DNA of 64,000 nt from JACCVL01 sp963695375 (lineage in GTDB: Bacteria > Actinomycetota > Actinomycetes > Propionibacteriales > Nocardioidaceae), in assembly GCA_963695375.1 (NCBI GenBank), contig OY968767.1, positions 2,666,001 through 2,730,000 on the forward strand. The letters run 5' to 3'. Each line of letters opens with the position of its first letter. Position 1 is the first letter of the stretch. Below the pieces are notes generated by a model. The model saw only the letters and a list, made by a program, of their open reading frames with translations. It did no database searches and was not told the DNA's origin. Shown here piece after piece: positions 19,001 to 29,863 of the stretch. The position numbers and the translations under genes were made by a program.

Positions 19001-20787
19001 TCTCGGAGCTGGCGGCGAACCGCCGGGCGGTCCAGGTGGTGCTCGGCGGCGAGACCTACTGGGCCGCGGTCGAGGACGTGGGGCGGCTGCGCGACGCGCT
19101 CGGGGTGCCGGTGCCCCCGGGCGTGCCCGATGCCCTCGCCGAGCCGGTCGACGACCCGCTGGGCGACCTGGTGGTGCGTTACGCCCGCTGCCACGGCCCG
19201 TTCACCCTCGACGAGGTGGCCGGCCGCTGGCGGCTCGGCACGGCCGTCGTGCTGGACGTGCTGCGGCGGCTGGGCGCGGCCGGCCGGGTGGTGGAGGGCG
19301 AGTTCCGTCCCGGCGGCCGCGGCAGCGAGTGGTGTGACGCCGAGGTGCTGCGTCGGCTGCGCCGGCGCTCCCTGGCGGCCCTGCGCGCCGAGGTGGAGCC
19401 GGTGGAGCCGGCCACGCTCGGCCGTTTCCTCCCCGCCTGGCAGCACGTGGGCGGACGGCTGCGCGGCGTCGGCGGCGTGCTCACCGTGGTCGAGCAGTTG
19501 GCGGGGTGCGCGATCCCGGCGTCCGCGCTGGAACCGCTGGTCCTGCGGACCCGGGTCGCGGACTACACCCCGGCCATGCTGGACGAGCTCACCGCCGCTG
19601 GCGAGGTGCTGTGGGCCGGTGCCGGCAGCCTGCCGGGCGCCGACGGCTGGCTCGGTCTGCACCTGGCGGACTCCGCGTCCCTGACGCTGCCCGACCCCAC
19701 CCCGCTCGACGAGCTCGGGGACCTCGCGGGGCGGGTGCTGGCCGCGCTGGCCGGTGGCGGCGGCTACTTCTTCCGGCAGCTGGTCGACGCGGTCGGGGCG
19801 GCCGGCCATCCGGTCACCGACGACGAGCTGCACGCGACGCTGTGGGACCTGGTCTGGGCCGGGCACGTCGGCAACGACACGCTGGCTCCGGTGCGCACCC
19901 TGCTGCAGGGCGGCCGGGGAGCACACCGGAGCCGCCGCCCCACCCCGCGTTCCCGGTATGGCAGCGGCGCCCGGCTGCACTCCCGGCCCGGACGGCCGGC
20001 GCTGCCCACCCGCGTCGGCCCGCCGACCGCGGCGGGGCGCTGGTCGGTGCTGCCGCCGCCGGAGCCCGACCGCACCCTGCGCACCCACGCAGCGGCGGAA
20101 CTGCTGCTCGAGCGGCACGGCCTGGTCACCCGCGGCGCAGTGGTCAGCGAGCGGATCCCCGGCGGCTTCGGCGGCGTCTATCGGGTGCTGTCGGCCTTCG
20201 AGGACGCCGGGCGGTGTCGCCGCGGCTACTTCGTCGCCGGTCTCGGGGCCGCCCAGTTCGGGACGGCAGGTGCGGTGGATCGACTGCGGGCGGAGGCGGA
20301 CGACGGGACCGGGACAGCGGCCGAGTCGACGATGGGCGCCACTGCCGACCCCCGCCGAGACGGTGCGTCGCGCAGCCAGGAGTCGCGACGGGCGCTGACC
20401 CTGGCGGCCACCGACCCGGCGAACCCGTACGGCGCCGCGCTGCCCTGGCCGGATCGGCAGCCGGCGAGAGGGACCGACGGCACCGGCACCGGGACGCCCA
20501 GCGGCCATCGACCCGGCCGCAAGGCGGGGGCCCTCGTGGTGCTGGTGGACGGCGAGCTCGTGCTCTATGTCGAGCGTGGCGGCCGCACCCTGCTCACCTT
20601 CCGCGACGACGAGTCCGTGGTGGACCCCGCCGTCGACGCGCTGGCCCTGGCGGTGCGAGACGGGTCGCTCGGCCGACTGACGGTGCAGCGAGCCGACGGT
20701 GAGCACGTCCTCGGCAGCACGCTCGGCGCGGCGCTGGAGCGGGCCGGTTTCTCCGCGACGCCACAGGGGTTGCGGCTGCGAGCCTGA
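16057..20787 (+). CDS. lhr: Lhr-type large ATP-dependent DNA helicase
   Basis: 1576-residue superfamily 2 helicase of the long bacterial Lhr class, implicated in mutagen-induced repair. Motif I APTGSGKT is at 56-63, the DEVH box at about 180-183, and QRVGRAGHQVGEVSRG is motif VI. A low-complexity insertion (about 260-365) splits the second RecA domain. The Lhr winged-helix/beta-barrel core follows, then the roughly 700-residue C-terminal extension found in E. coli-type Lhr. The GTG at 16057 is preceded by CACAAT 6 bases upstream, consistent with leaderless transcription. It ends 4 bases from the convergent clgR gene. Confidence 0.95.
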   Translation: MAPDRADDDPRDPGEVLARFSPLARTWFSGAFAAPTPAQVGAWDAVSSGEHALVVAPTGSGKTLAAFLWALDRLTVEAPADDPLRRCRVLYVSPLKALAVDVERNLRAPLAGMQHAAARLGVAAPDVRVGIRTGDTPADERRRLATKPPDVMITTPESLFLVLTSRARESLRGVRTVIVDEVHAVAGSKRGAHLALSLERLDALLDSPAQRIGLSATVRPTDEVARFLGGSAPCRVVQPPSDKRFDLQVVVPVEDMGELGTTTPGPSDGADGSPATQPAATSIWPHVEERIADLVQRHRSTIVFANSRRLAERLTARLNEIADQHADSDADNNDGDEPDPAAAAPPAQLMGQSGASAGAGPLLARAHHGSVSKEQRALIEDDLKSGRLPCVVATSSLELGIDMGAVDLVVQVEAPPSVASGLQRVGRAGHQVGEVSRGVLFPKHRADLVQAAVTVERMRDGSIESLHVPQHPLDVLAQQLVAMAAVDDLDVDETYQLVRRAAPFATLPRSAFEATLDLLAGRYPSEEFAELRPRIVWDRLGSTISGRPGAQRLAVTSGGTIPDRGLFGVFLAGAEGTARRVGELDEEMVYESRVGDVFALGATSWRIEDITHDRVLVSPAPGQPGRLPFWKGDAIGRPAELGAALGAFVREVASAAPEAATARCREAGLDAWAAGNLVAFLTEQREATGHVPHDRTLVVERFRDELGDWRVVLHSPYGLQVHAPWALAVGARLRERLGVDGQAMASDDGIVVRVPETDADPPGAELFVLDPEEVEELVTAEVGGSALFASRFRECAARALLLPRRDPGRRSPLWQQRQRSAQLLEVARRYPSFPIVLETVREVLQDVYDLPALVGLLRNVAARRVRVAQVDTLQPSPFGRSLMFGYVAAFLYEGDSPLAERRAAALSLDSSLLAELLGRAELRDLLDEAVVLQLEAELQRRAPERQATGLEAVADLIRLVGPLTRDEVAERSRPDAPVDDWLSELAANRRAVQVVLGGETYWAAVEDVGRLRDALGVPVPPGVPDALAEPVDDPLGDLVVRYARCHGPFTLDEVAGRWRLGTAVVLDVLRRLGAAGRVVEGEFRPGGRGSEWCDAEVLRRLRRRSLAALRAEVEPVEPATLGRFLPAWQHVGGRLRGVGGVLTVVEQLAGCAIPASALEPLVLRTRVADYTPAMLDELTAAGEVLWAGAGSLPGADGWLGLHLADSASLTLPDPTPLDELGDLAGRVLAALAGGGGYFFRQLVDAVGAAGHPVTDDELHATLWDLVWAGHVGNDTLAPVRTLLQGGRGAHRSRRPTPRSRYGSGARLHSRPGRPALPTRVGPPTAAGRWSVLPPPEPDRTLRTHAAAELLLERHGLVTRGAVVSERIPGGFGGVYRVLSAFEDAGRCRRGYFVAGLGAAQFGTAGAVDRLRAEADDGTGTAAESTMGATADPRRDGASRSQESRRALTLAATDPANPYGAALPWPDRQPARGTDGTGTGTPSGHRPGRKAGALVVLVDGELVLYVERGGRTLLTFRDDESVVDPAVDALALAVRDGSLGRLTVQRADGEHVLGSTLGAALERAGFSATPQGLRLRA

Positions 20788-20791
20788 CCGG

Positions 20792-21151
20792 TCAGGCGGC
20801 GGCCACGACGTCGGCGTCGGCGGGCGGGGCCGGGATGACCGCGAGCGGCTGCTCGGCGGTCGGGGCCAGGGCAAGCCGGCGGTCGTCGGCGGCGCGGGCG
20901 ATCCCCGTCTCCTCGACGAGCATCAGGTCGCTCACCTCGCGCAACACCGCCGACATCGGCACCTCGAGCGCCGTGCACAGCGCGGCCAGCATCTCGCTCG
21001 AGGCCTCCTTCTGGCCGCGCTCGATCTCGGAGATGTAGCCGAGGCTGACCCGGGCGGCGGCGGACACCTGTCGCAGCGTGCGTCCCTGCCGGATCCGCCG
21101 CTGCCGCAGCACGTCACCGATGAGGGTGCGCAATGCGAACCGCTCGCGCAT
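20792..21151 (-). CDS. clgR: ClgR-like XRE family transcriptional regulator
   Basis: 119 residues. The helix-turn-helix (TLRQVSAAARVSLGYISEIERGQKEAS, about 29-55) is near-identical to actinobacterial ClgR, the activator of clp protease, lon and stress genes. The C-terminus ends ...DADVVAAA; a hydrophobic-Ala-Ala tail is the Clp degron that makes ClgR a conditional substrate in Streptomyces and Mycobacterium. The ATG at 21151 follows GGAGGTGGACG. It lies downstream of cinA and pgsA as in other actinobacteria. Confidence 0.92.
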   Translation of the reverse strand: MRERFALRTLIGDVLRQRRIRQGRTLRQVSAAARVSLGYISEIERGQKEASSEMLAALCTALEVPMSAVLREVSDLMLVEETGIARAADDRRLALAPTAEQPLAVIPAPPADADVVAAA

Positions 21152-21260
21152 CGTCCACCTCCATCTCCCGTTTGCTGGCCGACCGGGACCGACCGTGGCC
21201 CGCCGCTCCAGTCGTCCACCGTACCCGGCCTTGGTCCACCGGGCCCGGCACACGCGCCAG

Positions 21261-21782
21261 TCAGGTCGCATTGGACGAGGTGGGGTCACCGGCGGCAGCG
21301 GCGAGCAGCTCGGCCCGGAGCAACACCAGCGCGGCGCGGACGGTCTCTCGCCGCACGTTCGCCCGGTCACCGTCCAGGATCAGCGACCGCTCGGCGACCC
21401 CGTCCGGACCGGCGACCGCCAGGTGGACGGTGCCGGGCCGCGCCCCCTCGGCCGGATCCGGTCCGGCCACGCCGGTCGTCGCCACCGCCCAGTCGACGGC
21501 GAGGACGGCGCGCGCCCGCCCGGCCATCGCCCGCGCGGTCGCGGTCGACACCGAGCCGTGCTGGGCCAGCACCGTCGTCGGGACCCCGAGCAAGCCGGCC
21601 TTGATGTCGGCGGCGTAGGCCACCACCGCGCCCCGTACGGCCTGGGACGCGCCCGGGACGTCCACCAGCGCCGCGCACAGCAGACCGCCCGTGAGGGACT
21701 CGGCGGTCCCCACGGTCTCCCCCCTGGTTCGGAGCAGCCGCACCGCTTGTGCCGCTGCCGACTCGTCCCGGGAGTCGGTCAC
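21261..21782 (-). CDS. cinA: CinA C-terminal domain protein (NMN amidohydrolase-like)
   Basis: 173 residues, only the CinA C-terminal (PncC-like) domain, which in other bacteria deamidates nicotinamide mononucleotide. The signature GETVGTAESLTGGLLCAALVDVPGAS, the VVAYAADIKAGLLGV segment and ATTGVAGPDPAEGARPGTVHLA are all present. The GTG at 21782 begins 2 bases after the pgsA stop. The N-terminal MoCF/pyrophosphatase domain of full-length CinA is absent, as is usual for this actinobacterial locus. Confidence 0.93.
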   Translation of the reverse strand: MTDSRDESAAAQAVRLLRTRGETVGTAESLTGGLLCAALVDVPGASQAVRGAVVAYAADIKAGLLGVPTTVLAQHGSVSTATARAMAGRARAVLAVDWAVATTGVAGPDPAEGARPGTVHLAVAGPDGVAERSLILDGDRANVRRETVRAALVLLRAELLAAAAGDPTSSNAT

Positions 21783-21784
21783 GG

Positions 21785-22426
21785 TCAGGAGCCCGGCCGG
21801 GCGCGGGACCGCCCCTCCCGGCGCAGCGCCACGGCCCGGAAGACGTAGTCGACCCCGGTCACCACGGTCACCACCACGGCAGCCCCCATCAGCGCGAGCA
21901 GCACCGGGTCCAGCACGTCGGGCGTGGGCACGAGGTAGGCGACCAGCGCGACCATCTGGATGACGGTCTTGAGCTTGCCGCCGGGGCTGGCCGGGATGAC
22001 CCCGTGCCGGATCACCCAGAACCGGAGCGCGGTGATGCCCCACTCCCGGACCAGGATCACGATCGTGATCCACCACGGCAGCTCACCGAGGATGGACAGT
22101 CCGACCAGGGCGAAGCCGGTCAGCGCCTTGTCCGCGATCGGGTCGGCGACCGCACCGACGGCCGTCTCCAACCCCCGGTTGCGCGCCAGGTGACCGTCCC
22201 ACTGGTCGGTGAGCGCGGCCAGGACGAAGACGCCGAGAGCGGCCCAGCGCCTCGGGCCGTCACCGCCGTCGTCGGAGAGCAGCAGCCAGCCGAAGACCGG
22301 AACCAGGACCAGCCGCAGCACGGTCAGGCCGTTCGCGATGTTCCAGTTGCTCGGCTCCGGACGGTTCGGCTGCGGAGTGTTCGGTCGCGGCGGGTTCGGC
22401 TGCGGGGTGTTCGGCTGCGGGGTCAT
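21785..22426 (-). CDS. pgsA: CDP-diacylglycerol--glycerol-3-phosphate 3-phosphatidyltransferase
   Basis: 213-residue membrane enzyme making phosphatidylglycerophosphate. The CDP-alcohol phosphotransferase motif is complete: DQWDGHLAR, then 8 residues, G, 3 residues, D, 3 residues, D. Six helices are predicted. An odd N-terminal tail of about 25 residues consists of PQPN/PRPN repeats (TPQPNTPQPNPPRPN), probably slippage-derived and cytoplasmic. The ATG overlaps the rimO stop by 4 bases. An actinobacterial phosphatidylinositol-phosphate synthase role is less likely given the rimO-pgsA-cinA context. Confidence 0.93.
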   Translation of the reverse strand: MTPQPNTPQPNPPRPNTPQPNRPEPSNWNIANGLTVLRLVLVPVFGWLLLSDDGGDGPRRWAALGVFVLAALTDQWDGHLARNRGLETAVGAVADPIADKALTGFALVGLSILGELPWWITIVILVREWGITALRFWVIRHGVIPASPGGKLKTVIQMVALVAYLVPTPDVLDPVLLALMGAAVVVTVVTGVDYVFRAVALRREGRSRARPGS

Positions 22427-23889
22427 CGGGCGGCTCCGGCGCTCGCCACGAGGTCGGCTCCCACTGTTCCGGTCACGACCGCGGACACGAGATCTCCGAC
22501 CCGCGCGGTGTCAGCCGCGGTCAACAGCGTGCTGCCGTCGACGTCTGGGCCCTGGTGCGCCGCCCGGCCCTCGACCTGGCGGGCGCCGTCGTCTGCCTCG
22601 ACGCTCTCCACGAGCACCTGGACCGGCTCACCGACCCTGTCCTCGGCGCGCTGGGCCACCAGCTCCTCGACCAGCGCGCCCACCTCCGCGACCCGGCGGC
22701 GCACCTCGTCACCGGCCAGGTGACCGTCCAGGCCGACCGCCTCCGTCCCGTCCTCGTCGGAGTAGCCGAAGACGCCGACGACGTCGAGCCGCGCCTCGGC
22801 GAGGAATTCGCAGAGCACCTCGAGGTCGGCCTCGGTCTCGCCGGGGAATCCGACGATGACGTTGCTGCGGATCCCGGCCAGCGGGTTGCGCCGTCGCACC
22901 TCGGCGATCAGGTCGAGGAATCGCTCGGCGTCGCCGAAGCGGCGCATTCGCCGCAGCACCGGTCCTGAGGCGTGCTGGAACGACAGGTCGAGGTACGGCG
23001 TCACACCGGCCGTCGTGCAGACCACGTCCAGCAGCCCCGGACGGGTCTCGGCCGGTTGCAGGTAGGACAGCCGCACCCGTTCGATGCCGTCGACCGCGAC
23101 CAGCTCCGGCAGCAGGGTCTCGAGCGCTCGGAGGTCCCCGAGGTCCTTGCCGTACGACGTGGTGTTCTCGCTGACGAGGAACAGCTCCTTGACGCCGGTG
23201 TCGGCGAGCCAGCGGCTCTCGGCCACGACCTCGGCGGGGGGACGAGAGGTGAAGGCGCCGCGGAAAGCGGGGATGGCGCAGAACGAGCAGCGCCGGTCAC
23301 AGCCGGACGCCAGCTTCACCGGCGCGGTCGGCGCGCCGTCCAGCCGCCGCCGGACCACGGGCGGGCCGGACGCGGGGGCCAGGCCGGGTGGCAGGTCGGG
23401 CAGCCGATCGGGGCGACGCCCGGCCGAGGACGGTGCGCGCGAGCCGGGTCGGTCGGCCGGCGCCAGCGGGAGCAGTCGGCGCCGGTCCCGTGGGGTGTGC
23501 GACTCGACCCGGGTCCCGGCGAGAACGTCGTGCACCCGGTCGGCGATGTCGGGGTAGGCGTCGAAGCCGAGCACCGCGTCGGCTTCGGGCAACGCCGCGG
23601 CCAGTTCGGACCCGTAGCGCTCGGCCATGCAGCCCACGGCGACCACGGCCTGACGCCGCTGGGCACCGGCCGCGACCGCGGACACCTGGAGCAGCGTGTC
23701 GACCGAGTCCTTCTTCGCTGCCTCGATGAAGCCGCAGGTGTTGACCAGCACGGCGTCGGCGTCGTCGGGGTCGGCGACCAGTCGCAGCCCACCGGCCTCC
23801 AGCCGGGCCGCCAGCTCCTCGGAGTCGACGTCGTTGCGCGCGCAGCCCAGCGTGACCAGGGCGACGGAGGCGGGGGTGGGGGCAGTCAT
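22423..23889 (-). CDS. rimO: Ribosomal protein S12 methylthiotransferase RimO
   Basis: 488-residue radical-SAM enzyme adding a methylthio group to the conserved Asp of ribosomal protein S12. The N-terminal UPF0004 domain has Cys16, Cys52 and Cys87 for the auxiliary cluster. The radical-SAM Cys triad CDRRCSFC is at 197-204. The C-terminal TRAM-like domain lies after about 400. A Pro/Arg-rich insertion (about 135-190) separates the first two domains, typical of actinobacterial RimO. A TATCCT hexamer and AGGGG lie upstream of the ATG at 23889. Confidence 0.95.
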   Translation of the reverse strand: MTAPTPASVALVTLGCARNDVDSEELAARLEAGGLRLVADPDDADAVLVNTCGFIEAAKKDSVDTLLQVSAVAAGAQRRQAVVAVGCMAERYGSELAAALPEADAVLGFDAYPDIADRVHDVLAGTRVESHTPRDRRRLLPLAPADRPGSRAPSSAGRRPDRLPDLPPGLAPASGPPVVRRRLDGAPTAPVKLASGCDRRCSFCAIPAFRGAFTSRPPAEVVAESRWLADTGVKELFLVSENTTSYGKDLGDLRALETLLPELVAVDGIERVRLSYLQPAETRPGLLDVVCTTAGVTPYLDLSFQHASGPVLRRMRRFGDAERFLDLIAEVRRRNPLAGIRSNVIVGFPGETEADLEVLCEFLAEARLDVVGVFGYSDEDGTEAVGLDGHLAGDEVRRRVAEVGALVEELVAQRAEDRVGEPVQVLVESVEADDGARQVEGRAAHQGPDVDGSTLLTAADTARVGDLVSAVVTGTVGADLVASAGAAR

Positions 23890-23920
23890 CGGCCCCTGCA
23901 GGATACGGGTGCCGACCGCG

Positions 23921-25977
23921 TCAGCCGCCGAGCGTGCGCCGGACCGGCTTCCCGGCCTCCCCCAGCGGACCCACCGGGCGGCCGTTGACCTGGGCGGTGA
24001 CTGCCGCCGCGTCGGCCGCGATGACGGTTGCGGCGCCGGCGACCTGAAGCCGCTCGCTCTCGCCGGCGCCGATGGAGCCTCGGAACACGACCGCTCCGTC
24101 GGCGGTGCGGACCGTGACCGGGGTGCCGACGGCCGTCGACGTGCCGACCAGTCGCAGCCTGGTGGACGCGACCCGCTGTCCCATGCCGGCGAAGAGCGCG
24201 GCCGCGTCCTCGGTCGACCCCGCCGCGGCCGTCGCCGTCGCGCGCGGACTGCTGCGGTCGGCCCCCTGGCCGTTACCGCCCGGGCTGTCGGCGACGCTGG
24301 GGGCGAACAGCCGGACCAGACTCCACAGCAGCACCAGGACGAGCACCACGCCGACCAGGACCGACCAGCGTGGACCGCCGTTGGTCGTCCGCATCGACCG
24401 GCCCGGCCCGGCCAGCTCGGCCTCGAACACCTTGCGGGCGGTGACCGGCCCGGTGGAGTAGCGGCGGTCGTACTCCTGCACGAGCACGTCGGCGTCGATG
24501 CCGAGCACCCGGGCGAGCACGCGCAGGTGACCGCGGGCGTACACGTCGCCGCCGCAGGCGGAGAAGTCGTCCTCCTCCACCGCCTCGATCACATGCGGCC
24601 GGATCCTGGTGCGCTCGGCGAGGTCGTCGACGCCGAGGCGGAGCCGTCGCCGCGCCTGCACCAGCTGGGCCCCGATCACCACCTCCTGGTGGTGCTCCGG
24701 GGCAGGCGCGAGCACCGGGTCCGGCGTCGACGCGGCGACGACGGGAGTCTCCTCGAGCACGAGCGGGACCCGTCCGGGGAAGCTGTCCCGCAACTCCCGC
24801 TCGTCCAGCGCACCGGAGCGGCCGACTCCGTCGGCGCTCGGCTCGACGGACACGTCGGCTCGGGCTGCCCCGCGGTCCCGAGAGGTGTCGGGCTCGACGC
24901 GCTCGGTGGTCTCCCGGGGCTCCGTGGGCGCCTCGGTCGGCGCCGTGTCGAGAGCGTCGTTTCCGGTCTCGCCACTGTCCGTGGCCGTGCTGTCGTCCGC
25001 GGCCTCGTCCGGCGCCGTGCGCACGGTGACCGCTGGCCGGCTGGACCGAGCCGCGGGCAGCAGCCTTCGGCGCAGTGCGCGGAACCACTCCTGCCGGTCG
25101 GTCGTGCCGGCCGGTGCCGGCGCCGACTCTCCAGACGCGTCGTCGGACTCGGAGGTCTCGGTGACCTCGGTGGACTCGTCGGTGGGCTCGTCGGTGGGCT
25201 CGTCGGTGCGCTCGGTGGGCTCGTCGGTGGGCTCGTCGGTGCGCTCGGTGGGCTCGTCGGCCGGCTCGTCGGCGCGGGCGTCCGCGTCGCTGTCGACGGC
25301 GTCCTCGTCCGGACGCGCCTCGACCGGATCGGGCCGCTCAAGCACCGCGTCCGCCTCGCCGGTCTCGGTCTCCGTCGGTTCGGCCACCAGCACGTCCACC
25401 GGCACCGGGGCGAGACCGCGCAGGGCCTCGGGCAGCGCGCGTAGGTCGGCGGGGTCGACCAGCGCCAGGGGCAGCGGCCGGTGGTCCCCGTCGCGGGTGG
25501 CGACGTCGAGCCGGGCGTCACGCCGGGGCAGCCGCTGCGGGGCGAGCCGCACGTCCGCGACCTCGTCCCAGCGCAGTCCGCTCCAGGTGGCGCCTTCGCG
25601 CAGCCGGATCCCGGTCTCGTCCGCGACCAGCAAGGGCACCCGGGCGTCCCACCAGGCAGCCAGGTGGGCGACGGCGATCGGCGCGAGGACCGCCGCCACC
25701 ACCAGGCCCAGCAGGCCGGAGTCGCCGGTGGCGAAACGCCAGGCATAGCCGGCCGCGGCCACCGCGGCGCCGACACCGACCAGGGCGAGCGCGCCCCGGC
25801 GACGGTGCAGCAGCACCGGCTCGGCACCCGCCGGCGGGCGGTCGGGGCCGACGCCGTGACCGTGCCCGTGACCGGGATCGCTGCCCGTCTGCTCGTCGTG
25901 CGGCCGGTCGCTGCCTGGCGCCTCGTCCGCGTCCTGGGCGGCGCCGCCGTGCCGGCGATCGAGGGTCGAGGTGGTGT

Positions 25978-25981
<4 letters not shown>
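23921..25981 (-). CDS. RodZ-like HTH membrane protein with N-terminal PH-like domain
   Basis: 686 residues, about twice the usual RodZ length. An acidic/His-rich start (GHGHGHG) is followed by two membrane helices (about 62-78 and 86-107) and a PH-like domain (VADETGIRLREGATWSGLRWDEV). A long acidic linker contains TDEPTDEPTER repeats. The C-terminal part is classical RodZ: the helix-turn-helix GAQLVQARRRLRLGVDDLAERT, YARGHLRVLARVLGIDADVLV, one membrane helix and a DUF4115 beta domain. RodZ links MreB to the envelope in rods; in coccoid actinobacteria its role is less clear. The ATG overlaps the ftsK stop by 4 bases. Confidence 0.88.
25168..25270 (-). repeat. Coding tandem repeat (DEPT/ERT units) in the rodZ-like gene
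   Basis: Repeated 12-base GGTGGGCTCGTC units (plus-strand reading) with GGTGCGCTC variants form a roughly 33-base higher-order repeat encoding TDEPTDEPTER. The region forms the acidic linker between the PH-like and HTH domains and is prone to length change. Confidence 0.9.
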
Positions 25982-28569
<2,588 letters not shown>

Positions 28570-28575
28570 CGTCGC

Positions 28576-28581
28576 AGGCTA
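28576..28581 (-). promoter_or_regulatory. Leaderless -10 element of ftsK
   Basis: TAGCCT on the minus strand ends 6 bases before the ftsK GTG. The first unit of the 22-bp repeat array begins only about 36 bases further upstream, so the array abuts this promoter. Confidence 0.5.
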
Positions 28582-28616
28582 CGGCCTCGCACCACCCGTC
28601 ACACGCGCCACACGCC

Positions 28617-28748
28617 GGTCCGCCACTTCCGAACCGCCGATCCGCCACTTCCGCCCCGCCGATCCGCCACTTCCGCCCCGCCGATCCGTCACTTCCGCCC
28701 CGCCGATCCGTCACTTCCGGACGGGCGATCCGTCACTTCCTCCGCCCG
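28617..28748 (+). repeat. Left array: six 22-bp direct repeats, GATCCGYSACTTCCG core
   Basis: Six head-to-tail units of exactly 22 bases start at 28617, 28639, 28661, 28683, 28705 and 28727. Each begins GATCCG(T/C)CACTTCCG (the first is GGTCCG) followed by a CCCCGCC-like tail; the last is diverged. The array lies between ftsK and the hydrolase gene and covers the hydrolase stop codon. Its reverse complement recurs as a second six-unit array at 29728-29859. Confidence 0.95.
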
Positions 28749-29667
28749 GCGCTGCCGCGCCGGACAGGAACTTCCCCAGAGCCTCAGACAGCTGGCGCGG
28801 AGCCTCCTCCGCGACGTGGTGACCGGAGTCGATGGACCGGCCGGTGAGGTCCGCGGCCCACGGGCGCCAGACCGCCAGCGGGTCCCCGTACAGGTCGGGC
28901 AGGTCGTCCCGCTCCGACCAGAGCAGCAGCATCGGACAGTCGATCCGCCGCCCTGCCGCTCGATCCTGCACATCGTGGTGCCGGTCGAGAGCCAGCCCGG
29001 CGCGGTAGTCCTCGCACATCGCACGCACCGTCGCCGGGTTTCGTACGGCGGCAAGGAAGTCGGCGTGGTTCTTGCTGCCGAGCCGGCCGGGAACGTTGCG
29101 AGTGTGGACGGCGTACCAGGTGTCCGGGTCCGCGCTGATGACGCGCTCGGCCGGCTGCGTCCGCTGCCCGAGGAAGAACCAATGCCACCAGGCGGCCGCG
29201 AAGCGGTCGTCGCAACGCTCCAGCGCCTCGACGATGGGCACGCTGTCGATGACCACCAGCTTCGTGACCGCGGCCGGCCGGTCGAGCGCCAGTCTGAAGG
29301 CCACGTAGGAGCCTCGGTCGTGGCCGACGACGGCGAAACGCTCGTGCCCGAGCGCGCGCATCAGCGCCACCACGTCGGCAGCCATCGCCCGCTTGCTGTA
29401 CGCCTGCGGGTCGAGGTCGACGTCCGGCTTGGTCGACTGGCCGTAGCCGCGCAGGTCCGGGCAGACGACGCGGTACGACTCGGCCAGCCGCGCCGCCACG
29501 GCGTACCACGTCGTGTGCGTCCTGGGGTGCCCGTGCAGCAGGACGACGGGCGGACCCGAGCCACCGTGGCGGACGCGGAGCGTCGCGGCTCCCACGTCGA
29601 CGTACTCGAGGGTGAAGCCGTCGAAGAAACCGGCGTCGTCCTCAGGCTCGGAGACCAGGGATGTCAT
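28711..29667 (-). CDS. Alpha/beta hydrolase (epoxide hydrolase/haloacetate dehalogenase-like)
   Basis: 318 residues. HGHPRTHTTWY near 46-55 is the oxyanion-hole region. The nucleophile is Asp117 in VVGHDRGSY and the catalytic His is in SGHHVAEEAP near 283. An Asp nucleophile with the HDRG motif places it with haloacetate dehalogenases and epoxide hydrolases rather than esterases; the substrate is unknown. The last dozen residues (GGGSDGSPVRK) and the stop are encoded by the 22-bp repeat array. The ATG at 29667 is supported by TACCGT 7 bases upstream. The gene is bracketed by two inverted repeat arrays between the otherwise conserved rnj and ftsK. Confidence 0.9.
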   Translation of the reverse strand: MTSLVSEPEDDAGFFDGFTLEYVDVGAATLRVRHGGSGPPVVLLHGHPRTHTTWYAVAARLAESYRVVCPDLRGYGQSTKPDVDLDPQAYSKRAMAADVVALMRALGHERFAVVGHDRGSYVAFRLALDRPAAVTKLVVIDSVPIVEALERCDDRFAAAWWHWFFLGQRTQPAERVISADPDTWYAVHTRNVPGRLGSKNHADFLAAVRNPATVRAMCEDYRAGLALDRHHDVQDRAAGRRIDCPMLLLWSERDDLPDLYGDPLAVWRPWAADLTGRSIDSGHHVAEEAPRQLSEALGKFLSGAAAPGGGSDGSPVRK

Positions 29668-29674
29668 CCCCCGC

Positions 29675-29680
29675 ACGGTA
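29675..29680 (-). promoter_or_regulatory. Leaderless -10 element of the alpha/beta hydrolase gene
   Basis: TACCGT on the minus strand lies 7 bases before the ATG at 29667. The right repeat array starts about 48 bases upstream of it, an operator-like position. Confidence 0.5.
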
Positions 29681-29727
29681 CGCAAATCAGGCGAACCGGT
29701 CAGAACGACTCAGGGGCGGCGAGCGGT

Positions 29728-29859
29728 CGACAATCGAAACTGACGGATCACCGAGCCGAAACTGACGGATCACCGGGCGGGAACCGACGGATCGCCGGGC
29801 CGAAAGTGACGGATCGGCGAGGTGGAACTGACGGATCGGCGGGGTGGAACTGACGGATC
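29728..29859 (-). repeat. Right array: six 22-bp direct repeats in inverted orientation
   Basis: Six units of exactly 22 bases (ends at 29749, 29771, 29793, 29815, 29837 and 29859), each finishing in ACTGACGGATC or a close variant (CCGACGGATC, AGTGACGGATC). They are the reverse complement of the left array's core. The array fills the gap between the rnj stop and the hydrolase promoter. The first units are AT-richer and diverged; those nearest rnj are closest to the left-array sequence. Confidence 0.95.
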
Positions 29860-29863
29860 GGGG

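Noticed and set aside
28617..28748. CRISPR-like array
   Set aside because: Units are contiguous 22-base direct repeats with no unique spacers and no cas genes nearby.
29728..29859. Plasmid-type iteron origin
   Set aside because: No rep gene or AT-rich melting region; the setting is core chromosome between rnj and ftsK.
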